DNA from: JANXVY01 sp031365425
GTDB lineage: Bacteria > Pseudomonadota > Alphaproteobacteria > Rhizobiales > Hyphomicrobiaceae
Assembly (NCBI GenBank): GCA_031365425.1
Contig: JANLYB010000165.1
Coordinates: 1 to 50,710, forward strand
Length of the DNA: 50,710 nt
Direction of reading: 5' to 3'
The notes below the pieces were generated by a model. The model had not been told where the DNA came from. It searched no databases and was given only the letters and a program-made list of their open reading frames with translations. A program made the translations under genes and the position numbers. Positions 8,539 to 17,986 of this stretch are shown here, piece after piece; position 1 is the stretch's first letter, and every line of letters begins with the position of its first letter.

Positions 8539-10245
8539 CTATTTCCCTTCGACCACATTGATCAACACTTTGACAATCGGCTTCTTGCCCCAGGCTTCCG
8601 AGATAGCCCCGCGCACAGCCCGGCGCACCGCCTCACGCACCATTTCGGGATCCTTGCGCCGCGCCTGCGGAATGCTCTTCAGCGTGCCCTCGACGGCGTC
8701 CAGCGCCACATCGTACATCGCCTCGCCCCGATCGGTCTCCTGCGGCACCCCATCGAGCGCCACCTGCGGGTAGCCCAGAATATCGCCACGCGGCGTCAGC
8801 GTGATCGCGACCATCGCCATGCCGACTTGCATCAGCTTGCGGCGCTCGCGCACCGGACCATCGCTGTCGGGCACAATCAACCGTCCGTCGCGGAACAACC
8901 GCCCCGTCGGAATTTCATCCACAATCCGCGGCTGCCCCGGCGCGATCAGGACCACATCGCCATTGAGCGGCTCAACCACATTGGCGACGCCAGCCGCCCG
9001 CGCCAGACGCCCCTGCTCCTTTAGATGGCGCGCCTCGCCATGCATTGGGATCGCAACCTTGGGCTTGATCCAGGCATACATCTGCTTGAGTTCGTCGCGA
9101 CGGGGATGCCCGGTCACATGGACCAGCGCCTCGTTGTCGGTAATCACATCGACGCCGAGATGGGCAAGGTTGTTCTGGATCTTGCCAACCGGGCGCTCGT
9201 TGCCCGGAATGGTGCGCGACGAAAAGATCACCGTGTCGCCCTTACCGAGCGAAATTGCCGGATGCTCGTTCTGCGAAATCCGCGAGATCGCAGCCCGCGC
9301 CTCGCCCTGGCTTCCCGTGCACAGAATACAGGTATCGCGCGCGTTGAGATATTGCGCCTGATCCTGATCGAGATATTTGAAATTCCTCGGCAGATAGCCC
9401 GTATCGATCGCCACATCGATCACCCGGTGCAATGACCGCCCCGCCACCACCAACTGACGCCCGGTGGCCTCGGCTGCATCCGCCACGGCCTTGACGCGCG
9501 CCACGTTGGACGAAAACGTTGTGATTGCCACGCGCCGTTTCTGCTGCTTGACGATATCGATGATCGACCGGGCCACTTCCTCTTCCGACGGCGACCGCCC
9601 CTCGCGGAACGCGTTGGTAGAATCGCACACCATGGCGAGCACGCCTTCCGCGCCCAGTTCCTGCAACCGCGTCTCATCGGCTGGCTGACCGATGAATGGC
9701 CGCTTGTCGAGCTTCCAGTCGCCCGTATGCAAAACCGTGCCCAGCGGCGTGCGGATCGCCAGCGCCGACGACTCCGGTACCGAATGCGACATGGTCACGA
9801 ACTCGATGTCGAACGGCCCGATCTGCACGCGCCCGCCAAGCGGCACTTGCTTGATCGGCAGCTTCATCCGGTTGCCGAACTCCTGAGTTTTCGACAGCAC
9901 CATGCCAGCCGTGAACGGCGTCGCATAAACCGGCGCTTTCAGCTTCGGCCACAGGTCGACCACCGCGCCGATATGGTCCTCGTGCGCATGCGTCAGCACG
10001 ATACCGATCAGCGACTTGGGATTGTCATAGAGAAACTTGAGATCGGGCAGCACGACATCGACGCCCGGTTCACTTTCGCCGGGAAACGTGATCCCCAAAT
10101 CGACCATCAGCCACTGCCGTTGCGTCTCCGGGCCAAAGCCATAGAGATACACATTCATCCCGATTTCGCCCAACCCGCCGAGCGCCACAAATACCAGTTC
10201 GTCCTGGCCCCCTGCGGAACCGGACTTCACGTCTTTATTATTCAT
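8539..10245 (-). CDS. rnj: Ribonuclease J
   Basis: The product is a metallo-beta-lactamase/beta-CASP ribonuclease that matures and degrades RNA by endo- and 5'-3' exonuclease action. The metal-binding motif HAHEDHIGAV lies near residues 85-95. Later conserved elements are MSHSVPES and HTGDWKLD of the lactamase half, then STNAFREGRS, TFSSNVARV, LCTGSQGE, SSRTIPGNE and MHGEARHL of the beta-CASP part. The C-terminal domain follows, for a usual total length of 568. It is cytoplasmic. The gene lies 54 bases after birA. The start is ATG at 10245, or GTG at 10248, both served by AAGGT a few bases upstream. Confidence 0.95.
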   Translation of the reverse strand: MNNKDVKSGSAGGQDELVFVALGGLGEIGMNVYLYGFGPETQRQWLMVDLGITFPGESEPGVDVVLPDLKFLYDNPKSLIGIVLTHAHEDHIGAVVDLWPKLKAPVYATPFTAGMVLSKTQEFGNRMKLPIKQVPLGGRVQIGPFDIEFVTMSHSVPESSALAIRTPLGTVLHTGDWKLDKRPFIGQPADETRLQELGAEGVLAMVCDSTNAFREGRSPSEEEVARSIIDIVKQQKRRVAITTFSSNVARVKAVADAAEATGRQLVVAGRSLHRVIDVAIDTGYLPRNFKYLDQDQAQYLNARDTCILCTGSQGEARAAISRISQNEHPAISLGKGDTVIFSSRTIPGNERPVGKIQNNLAHLGVDVITDNEALVHVTGHPRRDELKQMYAWIKPKVAIPMHGEARHLKEQGRLARAAGVANVVEPLNGDVVLIAPGQPRIVDEIPTGRLFRDGRLIVPDSDGPVRERRKLMQVGMAMVAITLTPRGDILGYPQVALDGVPQETDRGEAMYDVALDAVEGTLKSIPQARRKDPEMVREAVRRAVRGAISEAWGKKPIVKVLINVVEGK

Positions 10246-10299
10246 CACGTCTTACCTTCGCTCTTATCTGCCGCCTCGCGGCTAAATTCTCTTGCCGGA

Positions 10300-11064
10300 T
10301 CAATCGCTTTTCAGCGTCACATCACCGAACGTAAACTTCGCAACCCGTCCCGCCGCGTCGCGCATCAACAGCGCGCCACCGTCGTCAAGTCCTGCAAACA
10401 CCCCACTCGCAACGCCGTTCCCGGCGTTCACGACAATACCCGTGCCCTGCGCCAGTCCGGCGTCAAGCCACCGTGCGCGGATCGTTGCAAACCCAAATCC
10501 CTCATTCCACACGTCAAGTGCATCAGCCAAAGCCACCGAGAGCGCGGTTTGCACCCTTTCGGCGGTCACAACCAGCCCCAACTGCTGGAGATGTGCCAGT
10601 TTCCGGTCCATGTCGGGACAGCTTACGACATTGAGCCCAAAGCCGATGACACAAACCAGCCCGCCGCGCGCAAAATCGGAAGTCGTCTCAATCAGTATCC
10701 CGCCAAGCTTGGCATCCCCGGCCATGATATCGTTTGGCCACTTGAGCCTCACCATATTGATATTGGCGTCAGGTTGATCTGTTGCAAGAGCGCGCACTGC
10801 GTCAATGACCGCAACGCCAGCCACCAGCGACAACTGCGCCGCGCGGCTTTGATCGCAGCTAAAGCGAAGTGCGACGCTCGTATGCAGATTTCCCGGTAGC
10901 GATTCCCATGCCCGCCCCGACCGGCCCTTACCCGCCGTCTGGCGATCCGCCATGACCCAGAATGGCGTCACTTCGCCAGCAATGGCGCGCGCCATCGCAT
11001 CCAAATTCGTCGAGGGCGTCTCGGTCAGATGGAGAACGCGAACGTTTGTCTCAGGCTGTCTCAA
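10300..11064 (-). CDS. birA: Biotin--[acetyl-CoA-carboxylase] ligase
   Basis: The 254-residue enzyme activates biotin as biotinyl-AMP and attaches it to the biotin carboxyl carrier of acetyl-CoA carboxylase and related enzymes. The diagnostic adenylate-binding loop GKGRSGRAW lies at about residues 46-54. VRLKWPNDI and KLGGILIE follow, then the small C-terminal SH3-like domain. There is no N-terminal helix-turn-helix, so it is a monofunctional ligase and not the repressor form. No ATG is available near the N-terminus. A TTG at 11064 overlaps the nuoN stop (TTGA), which suggests translational coupling to the complex I operon. Confidence 0.92.
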   Translation of the reverse strand: MRQPETNVRVLHLTETPSTNLDAMARAIAGEVTPFWVMADRQTAGKGRSGRAWESLPGNLHTSVALRFSCDQSRAAQLSLVAGVAVIDAVRALATDQPDANINMVRLKWPNDIMAGDAKLGGILIETTSDFARGGLVCVIGFGLNVVSCPDMDRKLAHLQQLGLVVTAERVQTALSVALADALDVWNEGFGFATIRARWLDAGLAQGTGIVVNAGNGVASGVFAGLDDGGALLMRDAAGRVAKFTFGDVTLKSD

Positions 11065-12527
11065 AGCTTCAACGACCGCGCCGCAGCCATAGCCGCATCG
11101 ACCAGCGGGCTGGGTGCCGCGATGAACAGGATCACGAACAACCCCGAAACTGCCATGACCAGGAACACATTGGTATCAACCCGCGCAAACGCGGGCTTGG
11201 CTTCATCGAAGAACATGATCTTGACGACGCGCAGATAGTAATACGCGCCGACGACGCTCGCTAGCACACCGAGAACGGCCAACGGCCACAGCCCCGCCTT
11301 CACAGCCGCCAGGAATACATAGAATTTGGCAAAGAACCCAGCCAGCGGCGGAATACCCGCCAGCGAGAACATGAGCGCGGCCAGGATCACCGCCATGCTC
11401 GTATTGGTCTGCGCCAACCCGGCAAGCTCGCTGATATCTTCAACCTCTTTGCCATCCCGCTTCATCGCGAGAATGCACGCGAACGATCCGAGCGTCATGG
11501 CCATATAGATCGCCAGATACACGAGCACGCCCTGCACGCCCTCTTCATTGGCCGCCGCCAACCCGACCAGCGCAAACCCGATATTGGCAATCGACGAATA
11601 CGCGATCAGCCGCTTGATATTGGTCTGCCCAATCGCCGCGAACGCCCCGAATATCATCGAGGCGAGCGACAGGAACACGATGATCTGCTGCCACTTGACC
11701 TGCCCGCCGGGGAACCCGATCGACAGCACGCGCACGAGCAGCGCCATGGCGGCGAGCTTGGGCACAGCGGCAAAGAACGCCGTCACCGGCGTCGGCGCGC
11801 CTTCGTAAACGTCCGGCGTCCACATGTGGAATGGCACCGCCGCGATCTTGAACGCCAAGCCGACCATCAGGAACACGAGCCCGATAATCAGACCGATATT
11901 GCTAGCAGCACCCGCCGCCGTCGCAACCTGCGCAATGACGTTGAAATCCGTCGATCCCGTGAACCCGTAGATCAGCGACGCGCCATACAGCAGCATCCCC
12001 GACGACAGCGCGCCCAGCACGAAATACTTGAGCCCGGCTTCCGATGACTTCACGTCATCCCGGCGGATCGCCGCCAGCACGTACAGCGCCAAGCTCTGCA
12101 ATTCCATTGCGAGATACAGCGCGATGAGATCACCCGCCGACACCATCATCATCATGCCAACGACCGACAGTAGCACCAGCACCGGGTACTCGAACTGCAT
12201 CAGCTTGTGCGACTTGAGATAGTCGAACGACAGCATGATCGAAGCCATCGCCCCGATCAGGATCAGCACCTTCATGAAGCGCGAAAAACCATCAGCGATG
12301 AACGCGCCATCAAACAACGAGATTGGCTTGGACGACCACGGCACGATTGCCACAAAATAAAGCGCACCCACCATGACGAGGATAGCAAGCCACCCAATGA
12401 TCTGCCCGTCGCGCGCCGCAATGGCAGGATCCTTGGCCGGACGAAACGCACCGATCATCAACAGCACCATCGCGCCCAGCGCGACAATGATCTCAGGGAT
12501 CGCAGGTGTGAGGCTTGCAAGTTGCAT
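11061..12527 (-). CDS. nuoN: NADH-quinone oxidoreductase subunit N
   Basis: The 488-residue, very hydrophobic protein is an antiporter-like proton-pumping subunit of complex I. It has about 14 membrane helices. The conserved block FKIAAVPFHMWTPDVYEGAP carries the helix-7/8 Lys and Trp-Pro motif, and IKRLIAYSSIANIGF the second Lys region. It is the last nuo gene of the operon and overlaps birA by four bases. The start is ATG at 12527, four bases after the nuoM stop. Confidence 0.96.
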   Translation of the reverse strand: MQLASLTPAIPEIIVALGAMVLLMIGAFRPAKDPAIAARDGQIIGWLAILVMVGALYFVAIVPWSSKPISLFDGAFIADGFSRFMKVLILIGAMASIMLSFDYLKSHKLMQFEYPVLVLLSVVGMMMMVSAGDLIALYLAMELQSLALYVLAAIRRDDVKSSEAGLKYFVLGALSSGMLLYGASLIYGFTGSTDFNVIAQVATAAGAASNIGLIIGLVFLMVGLAFKIAAVPFHMWTPDVYEGAPTPVTAFFAAVPKLAAMALLVRVLSIGFPGGQVKWQQIIVFLSLASMIFGAFAAIGQTNIKRLIAYSSIANIGFALVGLAAANEEGVQGVLVYLAIYMAMTLGSFACILAMKRDGKEVEDISELAGLAQTNTSMAVILAALMFSLAGIPPLAGFFAKFYVFLAAVKAGLWPLAVLGVLASVVGAYYYLRVVKIMFFDEAKPAFARVDTNVFLVMAVSGLFVILFIAAPSPLVDAAMAAARSLKL

Positions 12528-12531
12528 GGTC

Positions 12532-14034
12532 TTAACGGCCCACCACGAGTTCCGCCGTTTTCACGGCCATTTCATAATTCTGCACGAGCTTCTTGACCGA
12601 CAGCGCCGTCACATCGAGCAGCGCCGACGGATACACCCCGAAGAAGATCGTCAGCAGCACTAGCGGCGCAAGGATCGCGATTTCACGCGCGTTGAGATCG
12701 AGAATGTCTTTCAGGCTCGCCTTCTCCAGCACCCCAAAGATCATCCGGCGATAAAGCCACAACGCATACGCCGCCGACAAAATCACACCCAGCGTCGCCA
12801 AAGCCGCAACCGTCGAGTTCGCCTTGTATGCCCCCAGCAGCGTCAGGAATTCACCCACAAACCCGCTGGTCCCCGGCAAACCGACATTGGCCATCGTAAA
12901 CACCATGAAGCACAGCGCGTACATCGGCATGCGGTCCACAAGCCCGCCGTAAGCCGCGATCTCGCGCGTATGCATCCGGTCATAAACAACGCCGACGCAC
13001 AGAAACAGCGCCGCCGAAACGATGCCGTGCGACAGCATCTGGAAGATCGCCCCGTCGATGCCCTGCGACGTGAACGTGAAAATCCCGAGCGTCACATACC
13101 CCATGTGCGCAACCGACGAGTACGCGACCAGCTTCTTCACGTCCTCCTGAACCAGCGCAACGAGCGACGTGTAAATGATCGCAATCACGGACATCATAAA
13201 CACGAGCGGCGCGAAGTCATGGCTCGCTACCGGAAACATCGGGAGCGAGAACCGCAGGAAGCCATACCCGCCCATCTTGAGCAGGATCGCCGCCAGAATA
13301 ACCGACCCGCCCGTGGGCGCTTCCACGTGCGCATCCGGCAGCCACGTATGAACCGGCCACATCGGCATCTTCACCGCGAACGAAGCAAAGAAAGCGAGCC
13401 AGAGCCACTTCTGCATTTCAGGCGGGAACTGATAGGTCATCAGCGCCGGAATGTCGGTCGTGCCGGCCGCGTTGTACATCGCCATCATGGCCAGCAGCAT
13501 CAGCACCGAGCCGAGCAGCGTGTAGAGGAAGAACTTGAAGCTCGCGTACACGCGACGCTTACCGCCCCAGATCCCGATAATCAGGAACATGGGGATCAGC
13601 CCGGCTTCGAAGAACAGATAGAACAGCACCAGATCGAGCGCACAAAACACGCCAATCATGAGGCTCTCGAGCACCAGGAACGCGATCATGTATTCGCGCA
13701 CGCGGGTGTCGATCGACTTCCAGCTCGCCAGAATGCAGATCGGCATCAGGAACGTCGTCAGGATGACGAACAGCATCGAAATGCCGTCGACGCCCATCTT
13801 GTACTTCATCGCCCCGAGCCAGTTTTTCGTCTCGACGAACTGGAAGCCCGGATTGCCGGTATCGAAGTTAATCCAGATGAGCAGCGATGCTGCGAAGGTC
13901 AGCAGCGTCACCCACAAGGCAGCCCAGCGCGCATTCCCCGCAGCGTCCTTGTTGAGACAGGCAATGAACAGCGCACCCAAAATCGGAAAGAAGGTAACGA
14001 TCGATAGGATCGGCACACCGGTGAGGTTGATCAT
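12532..14034 (-). CDS. nuoM: NADH-quinone oxidoreductase subunit M
   Basis: The 500-residue antiporter-like membrane subunit of complex I pumps protons. The conserved proton-channel segments are AFFASFAVKMPMWPVHTWLP followed by DAHVEAPTGGSVILA, and DVKKLVAYSSVAHMGYV. The Glu in LESLMIGVF (helix 5) is present. The length is normal. Its start overlaps the nuoL stop by four bases (ATGA at 14031-14034), the tight packing typical of this operon. Confidence 0.97.
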   Translation of the reverse strand: MINLTGVPILSIVTFFPILGALFIACLNKDAAGNARWAALWVTLLTFAASLLIWINFDTGNPGFQFVETKNWLGAMKYKMGVDGISMLFVILTTFLMPICILASWKSIDTRVREYMIAFLVLESLMIGVFCALDLVLFYLFFEAGLIPMFLIIGIWGGKRRVYASFKFFLYTLLGSVLMLLAMMAMYNAAGTTDIPALMTYQFPPEMQKWLWLAFFASFAVKMPMWPVHTWLPDAHVEAPTGGSVILAAILLKMGGYGFLRFSLPMFPVASHDFAPLVFMMSVIAIIYTSLVALVQEDVKKLVAYSSVAHMGYVTLGIFTFTSQGIDGAIFQMLSHGIVSAALFLCVGVVYDRMHTREIAAYGGLVDRMPMYALCFMVFTMANVGLPGTSGFVGEFLTLLGAYKANSTVAALATLGVILSAAYALWLYRRMIFGVLEKASLKDILDLNAREIAILAPLVLLTIFFGVYPSALLDVTALSVKKLVQNYEMAVKTAELVVGR

Positions 14035-16067
14035 CTAAAGGCCCCCGTAGCGACGATCATATACGACATGATCGCGGCAACCCCGATCAGCATGGCAAAA
14101 GCATAGTGATAGACAAACCCGGTTTGCAGCCCGACAGCGCGGCGCGTGCCAGCCAGCACGGACGCCCCGGTGCCATCGATGGCGCCGTCGATAATAGCCC
14201 CGTCGCCACCCTTCCACAGAACCCGCCCGATCCAGAACGCAGGCCGCACGAACAGCGCATCATAAAGCTCGTCGAAGTACCACTTGTTGAGGAAGAACAG
14301 ATAGATCGGCTTGAATGCCCGCGCGGTTGCCGCAGGCAAGCTCGGCACGGCGATGTAATACACATACGCCAGCGCCAATCCCGACAGCATCGCAATAAAC
14401 GGCGCAAACCCAACCCAATGCGGGATTTCATGCATCGCATGCATGATGTGGTTGTTTGAACCTTCAAAAAGCGCCTTGCCCCAGAACTCTTTGTAATCGT
14501 GCCCGATGAAGAATGGTGCGAACACAAAGCCCGCAACCACCGCCCCCAACGCGAGAACGTACAACGGGATCAGCATCACCTGCGGGCTCTCATGCGGCTC
14601 GTGCCCGTGTGCATCGTGCCCGTGTTCATCATGAGTGTGATCGTCGTGGCCATGAGCTTCGGCAGCATGATCGTCATGGCCATGTGCGGCGTGCGCATCA
14701 TGGCCCCAGCGTGGCGACTGGAAGAACGTCATGAACACGAGCCGCCACGAGTAGAACGACGTCATGAACGCCGCCACGACCAGCGCCCAGAACACGATGT
14801 TGTTCGGTGTGTGCGCGGCATAAGCCGCTTCGATGATCGCGTCCTTGGAGTGGAACCCGGCAAACCCGAACGCATGCGGAATGCCGACGCCCGTCAGCGC
14901 CAGCGTACCGATGGTCATCATCGCAAACGTAATCGGGATCTTCTTAGCCAGCCCGCCCATGTTCCGCATGTCCTGCTCGTGGTGCATCGCATGGATGACC
15001 GAGCCGGCCCCGAGGAACAACAGCGCCTTGAAGAACGCGTGCGTGAAGAGGTGGAAAATGCCCGCGCCATAGGCTCCGGCGCCAAGCGCTGCAAACATGT
15101 AGCCAAGCTGCGAACACGTCGAATACGCGATCACCCGCTTGATGTCGTTCTGAACGAGGCCCACCGTCGCGGCGAAGAACGCCGTCGCCGCCCCCACGTA
15201 CATCACGACCTTGCTGGCTTCCGGCGCCAGTTCGAACAGCGGCGACAACCGCGCGACCATGAACACCCCGGCGGTCACCATCGTCGCGGCATGGATCAGC
15301 GCGGAGACCGGCGTCGGGCCTTCCATCGCGTCCGGCAGCCATGTGTGCAAGCCAAGCTGCGCACTCTTACCGCACGCGCCCATAAACAACAGCAGACAGA
15401 TCGCCGTCATAATGTCGGCCTTCATGCCGAAGATCATGAACGTCTTGCCAGCCAGCGCCGGCGCATCCGCAAAAATCTTGTCGAACCCGACCGAACCGGT
15501 CACGGCAAACAGCGCAAAAATACCCAGCGCAAACCCGAAGTCGCCGACGCGGTTGACGATGAACGCCTTGATCGCCGCCGCGTTCGCCGACGGCTTGTGA
15601 TACCAGAACCCGATCAGCAGATACGAGGCGAGCCCCACGCCTTCCCAGCCAAAGAACATCTGCACCAGATTGTCCGCTGTCACCAGCATGAGCATGGCGA
15701 ACGTGAACAGCGACAGATACGAGAAGAACCGTTGACGGCTATCGTCTTCGTGCATGTAACCGATCGAATACAGATGCACGAGGCTCGACACCGTCGTCAC
15801 CACGACCAGCATCACCGCTGTCAGCGTATCGATCCGCAGCGCCCACGACACATCGAGCTCGCCCGACGAAATCCAGCGCAGAATGTGAACCTTGTCCGTC
15901 TGATGCTCCAGACCGACATGCACAAACGCGACCCACGACAGCACCGCGCATGCCAGCAGCAGCCCGGTCGTCACGATCTCCGACGCACGCGCCCCGATCA
16001 CCCGCCCAAACAATCCCGCAACGAGCGCACCCAGCAGCGGCAGAAATACAATCGCCTTATAAATCAT
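14031..16067 (-). CDS. nuoL: NADH-quinone oxidoreductase subunit L with a His-rich loop
   Basis: The 678-residue subunit is the most distal proton-pumping antiporter-like subunit of complex I, with a long lateral helix at its C-terminus. Typical motifs are FFGWEGVGLASYLLIGFWYH, SAQLGLHTWLPDAMEGPTPV and DIKRVIAYSTCSQLGYM. At about residues 452-491 a loop between membrane helices holds 14 His in 39 residues with many Asp, in a repeating H-D-x-H pattern. Such loops occur in NuoL of other alphaproteobacteria and may bind metal ions; the role is unknown. The gene lies seven bases after nuoK. Confidence 0.97.
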   Translation of the reverse strand: MIYKAIVFLPLLGALVAGLFGRVIGARASEIVTTGLLLACAVLSWVAFVHVGLEHQTDKVHILRWISSGELDVSWALRIDTLTAVMLVVVTTVSSLVHLYSIGYMHEDDSRQRFFSYLSLFTFAMLMLVTADNLVQMFFGWEGVGLASYLLIGFWYHKPSANAAAIKAFIVNRVGDFGFALGIFALFAVTGSVGFDKIFADAPALAGKTFMIFGMKADIMTAICLLLFMGACGKSAQLGLHTWLPDAMEGPTPVSALIHAATMVTAGVFMVARLSPLFELAPEASKVVMYVGAATAFFAATVGLVQNDIKRVIAYSTCSQLGYMFAALGAGAYGAGIFHLFTHAFFKALLFLGAGSVIHAMHHEQDMRNMGGLAKKIPITFAMMTIGTLALTGVGIPHAFGFAGFHSKDAIIEAAYAAHTPNNIVFWALVVAAFMTSFYSWRLVFMTFFQSPRWGHDAHAAHGHDDHAAEAHGHDDHTHDEHGHDAHGHEPHESPQVMLIPLYVLALGAVVAGFVFAPFFIGHDYKEFWGKALFEGSNNHIMHAMHEIPHWVGFAPFIAMLSGLALAYVYYIAVPSLPAATARAFKPIYLFFLNKWYFDELYDALFVRPAFWIGRVLWKGGDGAIIDGAIDGTGASVLAGTRRAVGLQTGFVYHYAFAMLIGVAAIMSYMIVATGAFR

Positions 16068-16074
16068 CGGCCGC

Positions 16075-16383
16075 TCAGCCCTTCATCATGTTGATGTCTT
16101 CGACCGCGATCGATCCGCGGTTGCGGAAATACACGACGATGATCGCAAGCCCGATGGCCGCTTCCGCCGCAGCAACCGTTAGAATGAAAAGCGCGAACAC
16201 CTGCCCCGTCAGATCGCCGAGAAACGACGAGAACGCGACCAGATTGATATTGACCGCCAACAGCATCAATTCGACCGACATCAGGATAATGATCACGTTC
16301 TTGCGGTTCAAGAAAATGCCCAGAATGCCCAGCGTAAACAGGCACGCAGCCACAACCAGATAATGCGCGATTCCGATGGTCAT
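16075..16383 (-). CDS. nuoK: NADH-quinone oxidoreductase subunit K
   Basis: The 102-residue protein has three membrane helices and belongs to the complex I membrane arm. The conserved buried glutamates lie in IILMSVELMLLAVNINLVAF (helix 2) and AAAEAAIGLAIIV (helix 3), both needed for proton transfer in the family. The ATG at 16383 gives the standard N-terminus (MTIGIAHYL). It overlaps the stop of the preceding small membrane protein (ATGA). A longer in-frame extension lies inside that neighbour and is not used. Confidence 0.96.
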   Translation of the reverse strand: MTIGIAHYLVVAACLFTLGILGIFLNRKNVIIILMSVELMLLAVNINLVAFSSFLGDLTGQVFALFILTVAAAEAAIGLAIIVVYFRNRGSIAVEDINMMKG

Positions 16384-16679
16384 TTGCCCCCTCCGATCAT
16401 GCGCGAACGCACGTACGACCACGCAGCCACGCAGGCATAGCCCGCCAAGGCCAGCAGCGCCCCGGCCATCGCGATCAGGCTTTCCATGTAATAGCTGGTG
16501 CCGCCGAACTTGAACGGACTGACTTCCATGCCAATCGCACCGGCGATTGCAACAGCGGCCAACACAAACCCCAATACAGGCCGCCCAATCCAATTTTTAT
16601 CGGCCACGGCAAACAGTCCGCCGCCAGCAACGGCACTGGCCCAAACCGAATAACGAACGACGTCCTGCGACACGCTCAT
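16380..16679 (-). CDS. Small membrane protein inserted between nuoJ and nuoK, function unknown
   Basis: This 99-residue product is not a known complex I core subunit. It has about three hydrophobic helices (near residues 10-24, 33-50 and 67-88), a basic C-terminus (YVRSRMIGGGK) and no cysteines. Its stop overlaps the nuoK start by four bases, so it is almost certainly translated with the operon. A palindromic repeat lies just upstream, between it and nuoJ. It could be an accessory or assembly factor for the membrane arm, but this rests only on position. Confidence 0.75.
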   Translation of the reverse strand: MSVSQDVVRYSVWASAVAGGGLFAVADKNWIGRPVLGFVLAAVAIAGAIGMEVSPFKFGGTSYYMESLIAMAGALLALAGYACVAAWSYVRSRMIGGGK

Positions 16680-16702
16680 TCCGCAGCCCCCTCAAATGTC
16701 AT

Positions 16703-16721
16703 CCTCGGGCTTGTCCCGAGG
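16703..16721. repeat. REP-like palindrome between nuoJ and the 99-residue gene
   Basis: CCTCGGG (16703-16709) and CCCGAGG (16715-16721) form a perfect 7-bp stem around the loop CTTGT. The neighbouring bases read GTCATCCTCGGGCTTGTCCC, a pattern often seen as a dispersed palindrome in alphaproteobacterial genomes. A related palindrome with loop CTTGA lies at 29462-29484. It is within the nuo transcript and could also affect mRNA stability. Confidence 0.65.
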
Positions 16722-16770
16722 ACCCATCCATCAGCGAGCGCTGAAATCGTCTTCGTAGCAGGTGCGAAGC

Positions 16771-17436
16771 TCATTCCGCCGCCTCCGCCTTGGCCTTGTC
16801 CGCCGCAACCGGCTTCGTCTTCGCCGCCGGGATCGTATACCCGCCGCTCGGCACCTTGATGACTTCCATCGCTGTTGCTGGCGTCCGTGCGTTCTGAACC
16901 GAGATGTTCTGCCGCTTCACGTCCTCGCGCCGGCGATGCGTCAGCACGATTGCACCGATCATCGCAACCAGCAGGATCAGCCCCGAACCCTGGAAGAAGT
17001 AAGCGTATTTCGTATATATCAGCAGCCCGAGCGCCTTCGTGTTGTGAACGCCAACCGGTGCCGCAGCCGCGAGCTTATGCCCAAGCCCAAGATTGACCGC
17101 GCGCCCGGCGAACAGCGCCACCAGCTCCGCCAGCACGATCCCGCCGACGAGCATCCCGACCGGCGCGTTCTTGATGAACCCCGCCTTGAGTTCGGCAAAA
17201 TCCACGTCCAGCATCATCGTGACGAACAGGAACAGCACCGCCACCGCGCCGACATAGACAATGATGAGCAGCATCGCGAGGAACTCAGCCCCCAGCAGAA
17301 TGAACAGCCCCGCCGCATTGAAAAACGTCAGGATCAGGAACAACACCGCATGCACGGGGTTCTTGGCGATGATGACCATCGCCGCCGATGCCACTGCGAG
17401 CACCGCGAACAAATAGAAAAAGCCAACCGTCAGCAT
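16771..17436 (-). CDS. nuoJ: NADH-quinone oxidoreductase subunit J
   Basis: The 221-residue membrane subunit of complex I has five helices in its first 170 residues. The conserved block LLGAEFLAMLLIIVYVGAVA, which contains the pi-bulge region of helix 3, is present. The C-terminal tail of about 40 residues is hydrophilic and rich in Lys, Ala and Pro, a little longer than in E. coli. The start is ATG at 17436. About 120 bases separate it from the upstream 142-residue gene, so this is the loosest join of the operon. Confidence 0.95.
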   Translation of the reverse strand: MLTVGFFYLFAVLAVASAAMVIIAKNPVHAVLFLILTFFNAAGLFILLGAEFLAMLLIIVYVGAVAVLFLFVTMMLDVDFAELKAGFIKNAPVGMLVGGIVLAELVALFAGRAVNLGLGHKLAAAAPVGVHNTKALGLLIYTKYAYFFQGSGLILLVAMIGAIVLTHRRREDVKRQNISVQNARTPATAMEVIKVPSGGYTIPAAKTKPVAADKAKAEAAE

Positions 17437-17557
17437 GCCTTGGCACCCATGATCTTCTTCGCGCCCAAAATCGTCAGCGCCCGCGTCTTGTCAGAACCCA
17501 CATCGAATGCGTTGTTTAAACCGTGTTTGCGCCCCAGTTCGTCTGAACGCAAGTTCG

Positions 17558-17986
17558 TCAAACGGATACGTCACGTTTTGTCAGCTCGGCGCGCGCCGCA
17601 TCGAAGTGCTTTTGCCACAACACCTTGCACTTCAACACCCGCCACGGCCAATAACCCATCACCATACCCAAACCAACACCGGCAATGACCGAATTTCCAA
17701 ATCCAGTAGCCATCCCTTGCCAAATGAACCAGCCAGCAATCAATACCCCGCCGATCGCGCTTGCAATTTTCAACCCTGCCAGCCGCTCCTCATTTCGGAT
17801 TTGATCCCGCGCAACGGCCATATAGCGCCGGACTTCCTCGTCGGTGAGCGACCCCAGCAATGCCAGCGCCCCTTGAGCACCCTCCCGGGTCGCGCGCCGC
17901 CAAGCCAGCGGGTTATCAAAGTCGGGAAACTCAGCCGCCTTCTTATCCCCTCCGCCAGCCTGTCCGCCTTCATTGATAGGGGGCAT
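17558..17986 (-). CDS. Membrane-associated protein of unknown function between nuoI and nuoJ
   Basis: The 142-residue product has a soluble N-terminal half, Gly-rich at first and then with FDNPLAWRRATREGAQGAL, a helical region rich in Glu and Arg, and two hydrophobic segments (about residues 75-92 and 97-113). A basic C-terminal tail follows. The family is not recognised. The ATG at 17986 overlaps the end of nuoI by 17 bases in another frame, which argues for co-translation. Longer frames that extend into nuoI are read as overlap only. Its place inside the nuo operon makes an accessory role with complex I possible, but nothing in the sequence proves this. Confidence 0.7.
   Translation of the reverse strand: MPPINEGGQAGGGDKKAAEFPDFDNPLAWRRATREGAQGALALLGSLTDEEVRRYMAVARDQIRNEERLAGLKIASAIGGVLIAGWFIWQGMATGFGNSVIAGVGLGMVMGYWPWRVLKCKVLWQKHFDAARAELTKRDVSV

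Noticed and set aside
14499..16094. A 531-codon open frame on plus opposite nuoL
   Set aside because: Same reason: it is the shadow of nuoL, with an Arg/His-rich product and no ribosome site.
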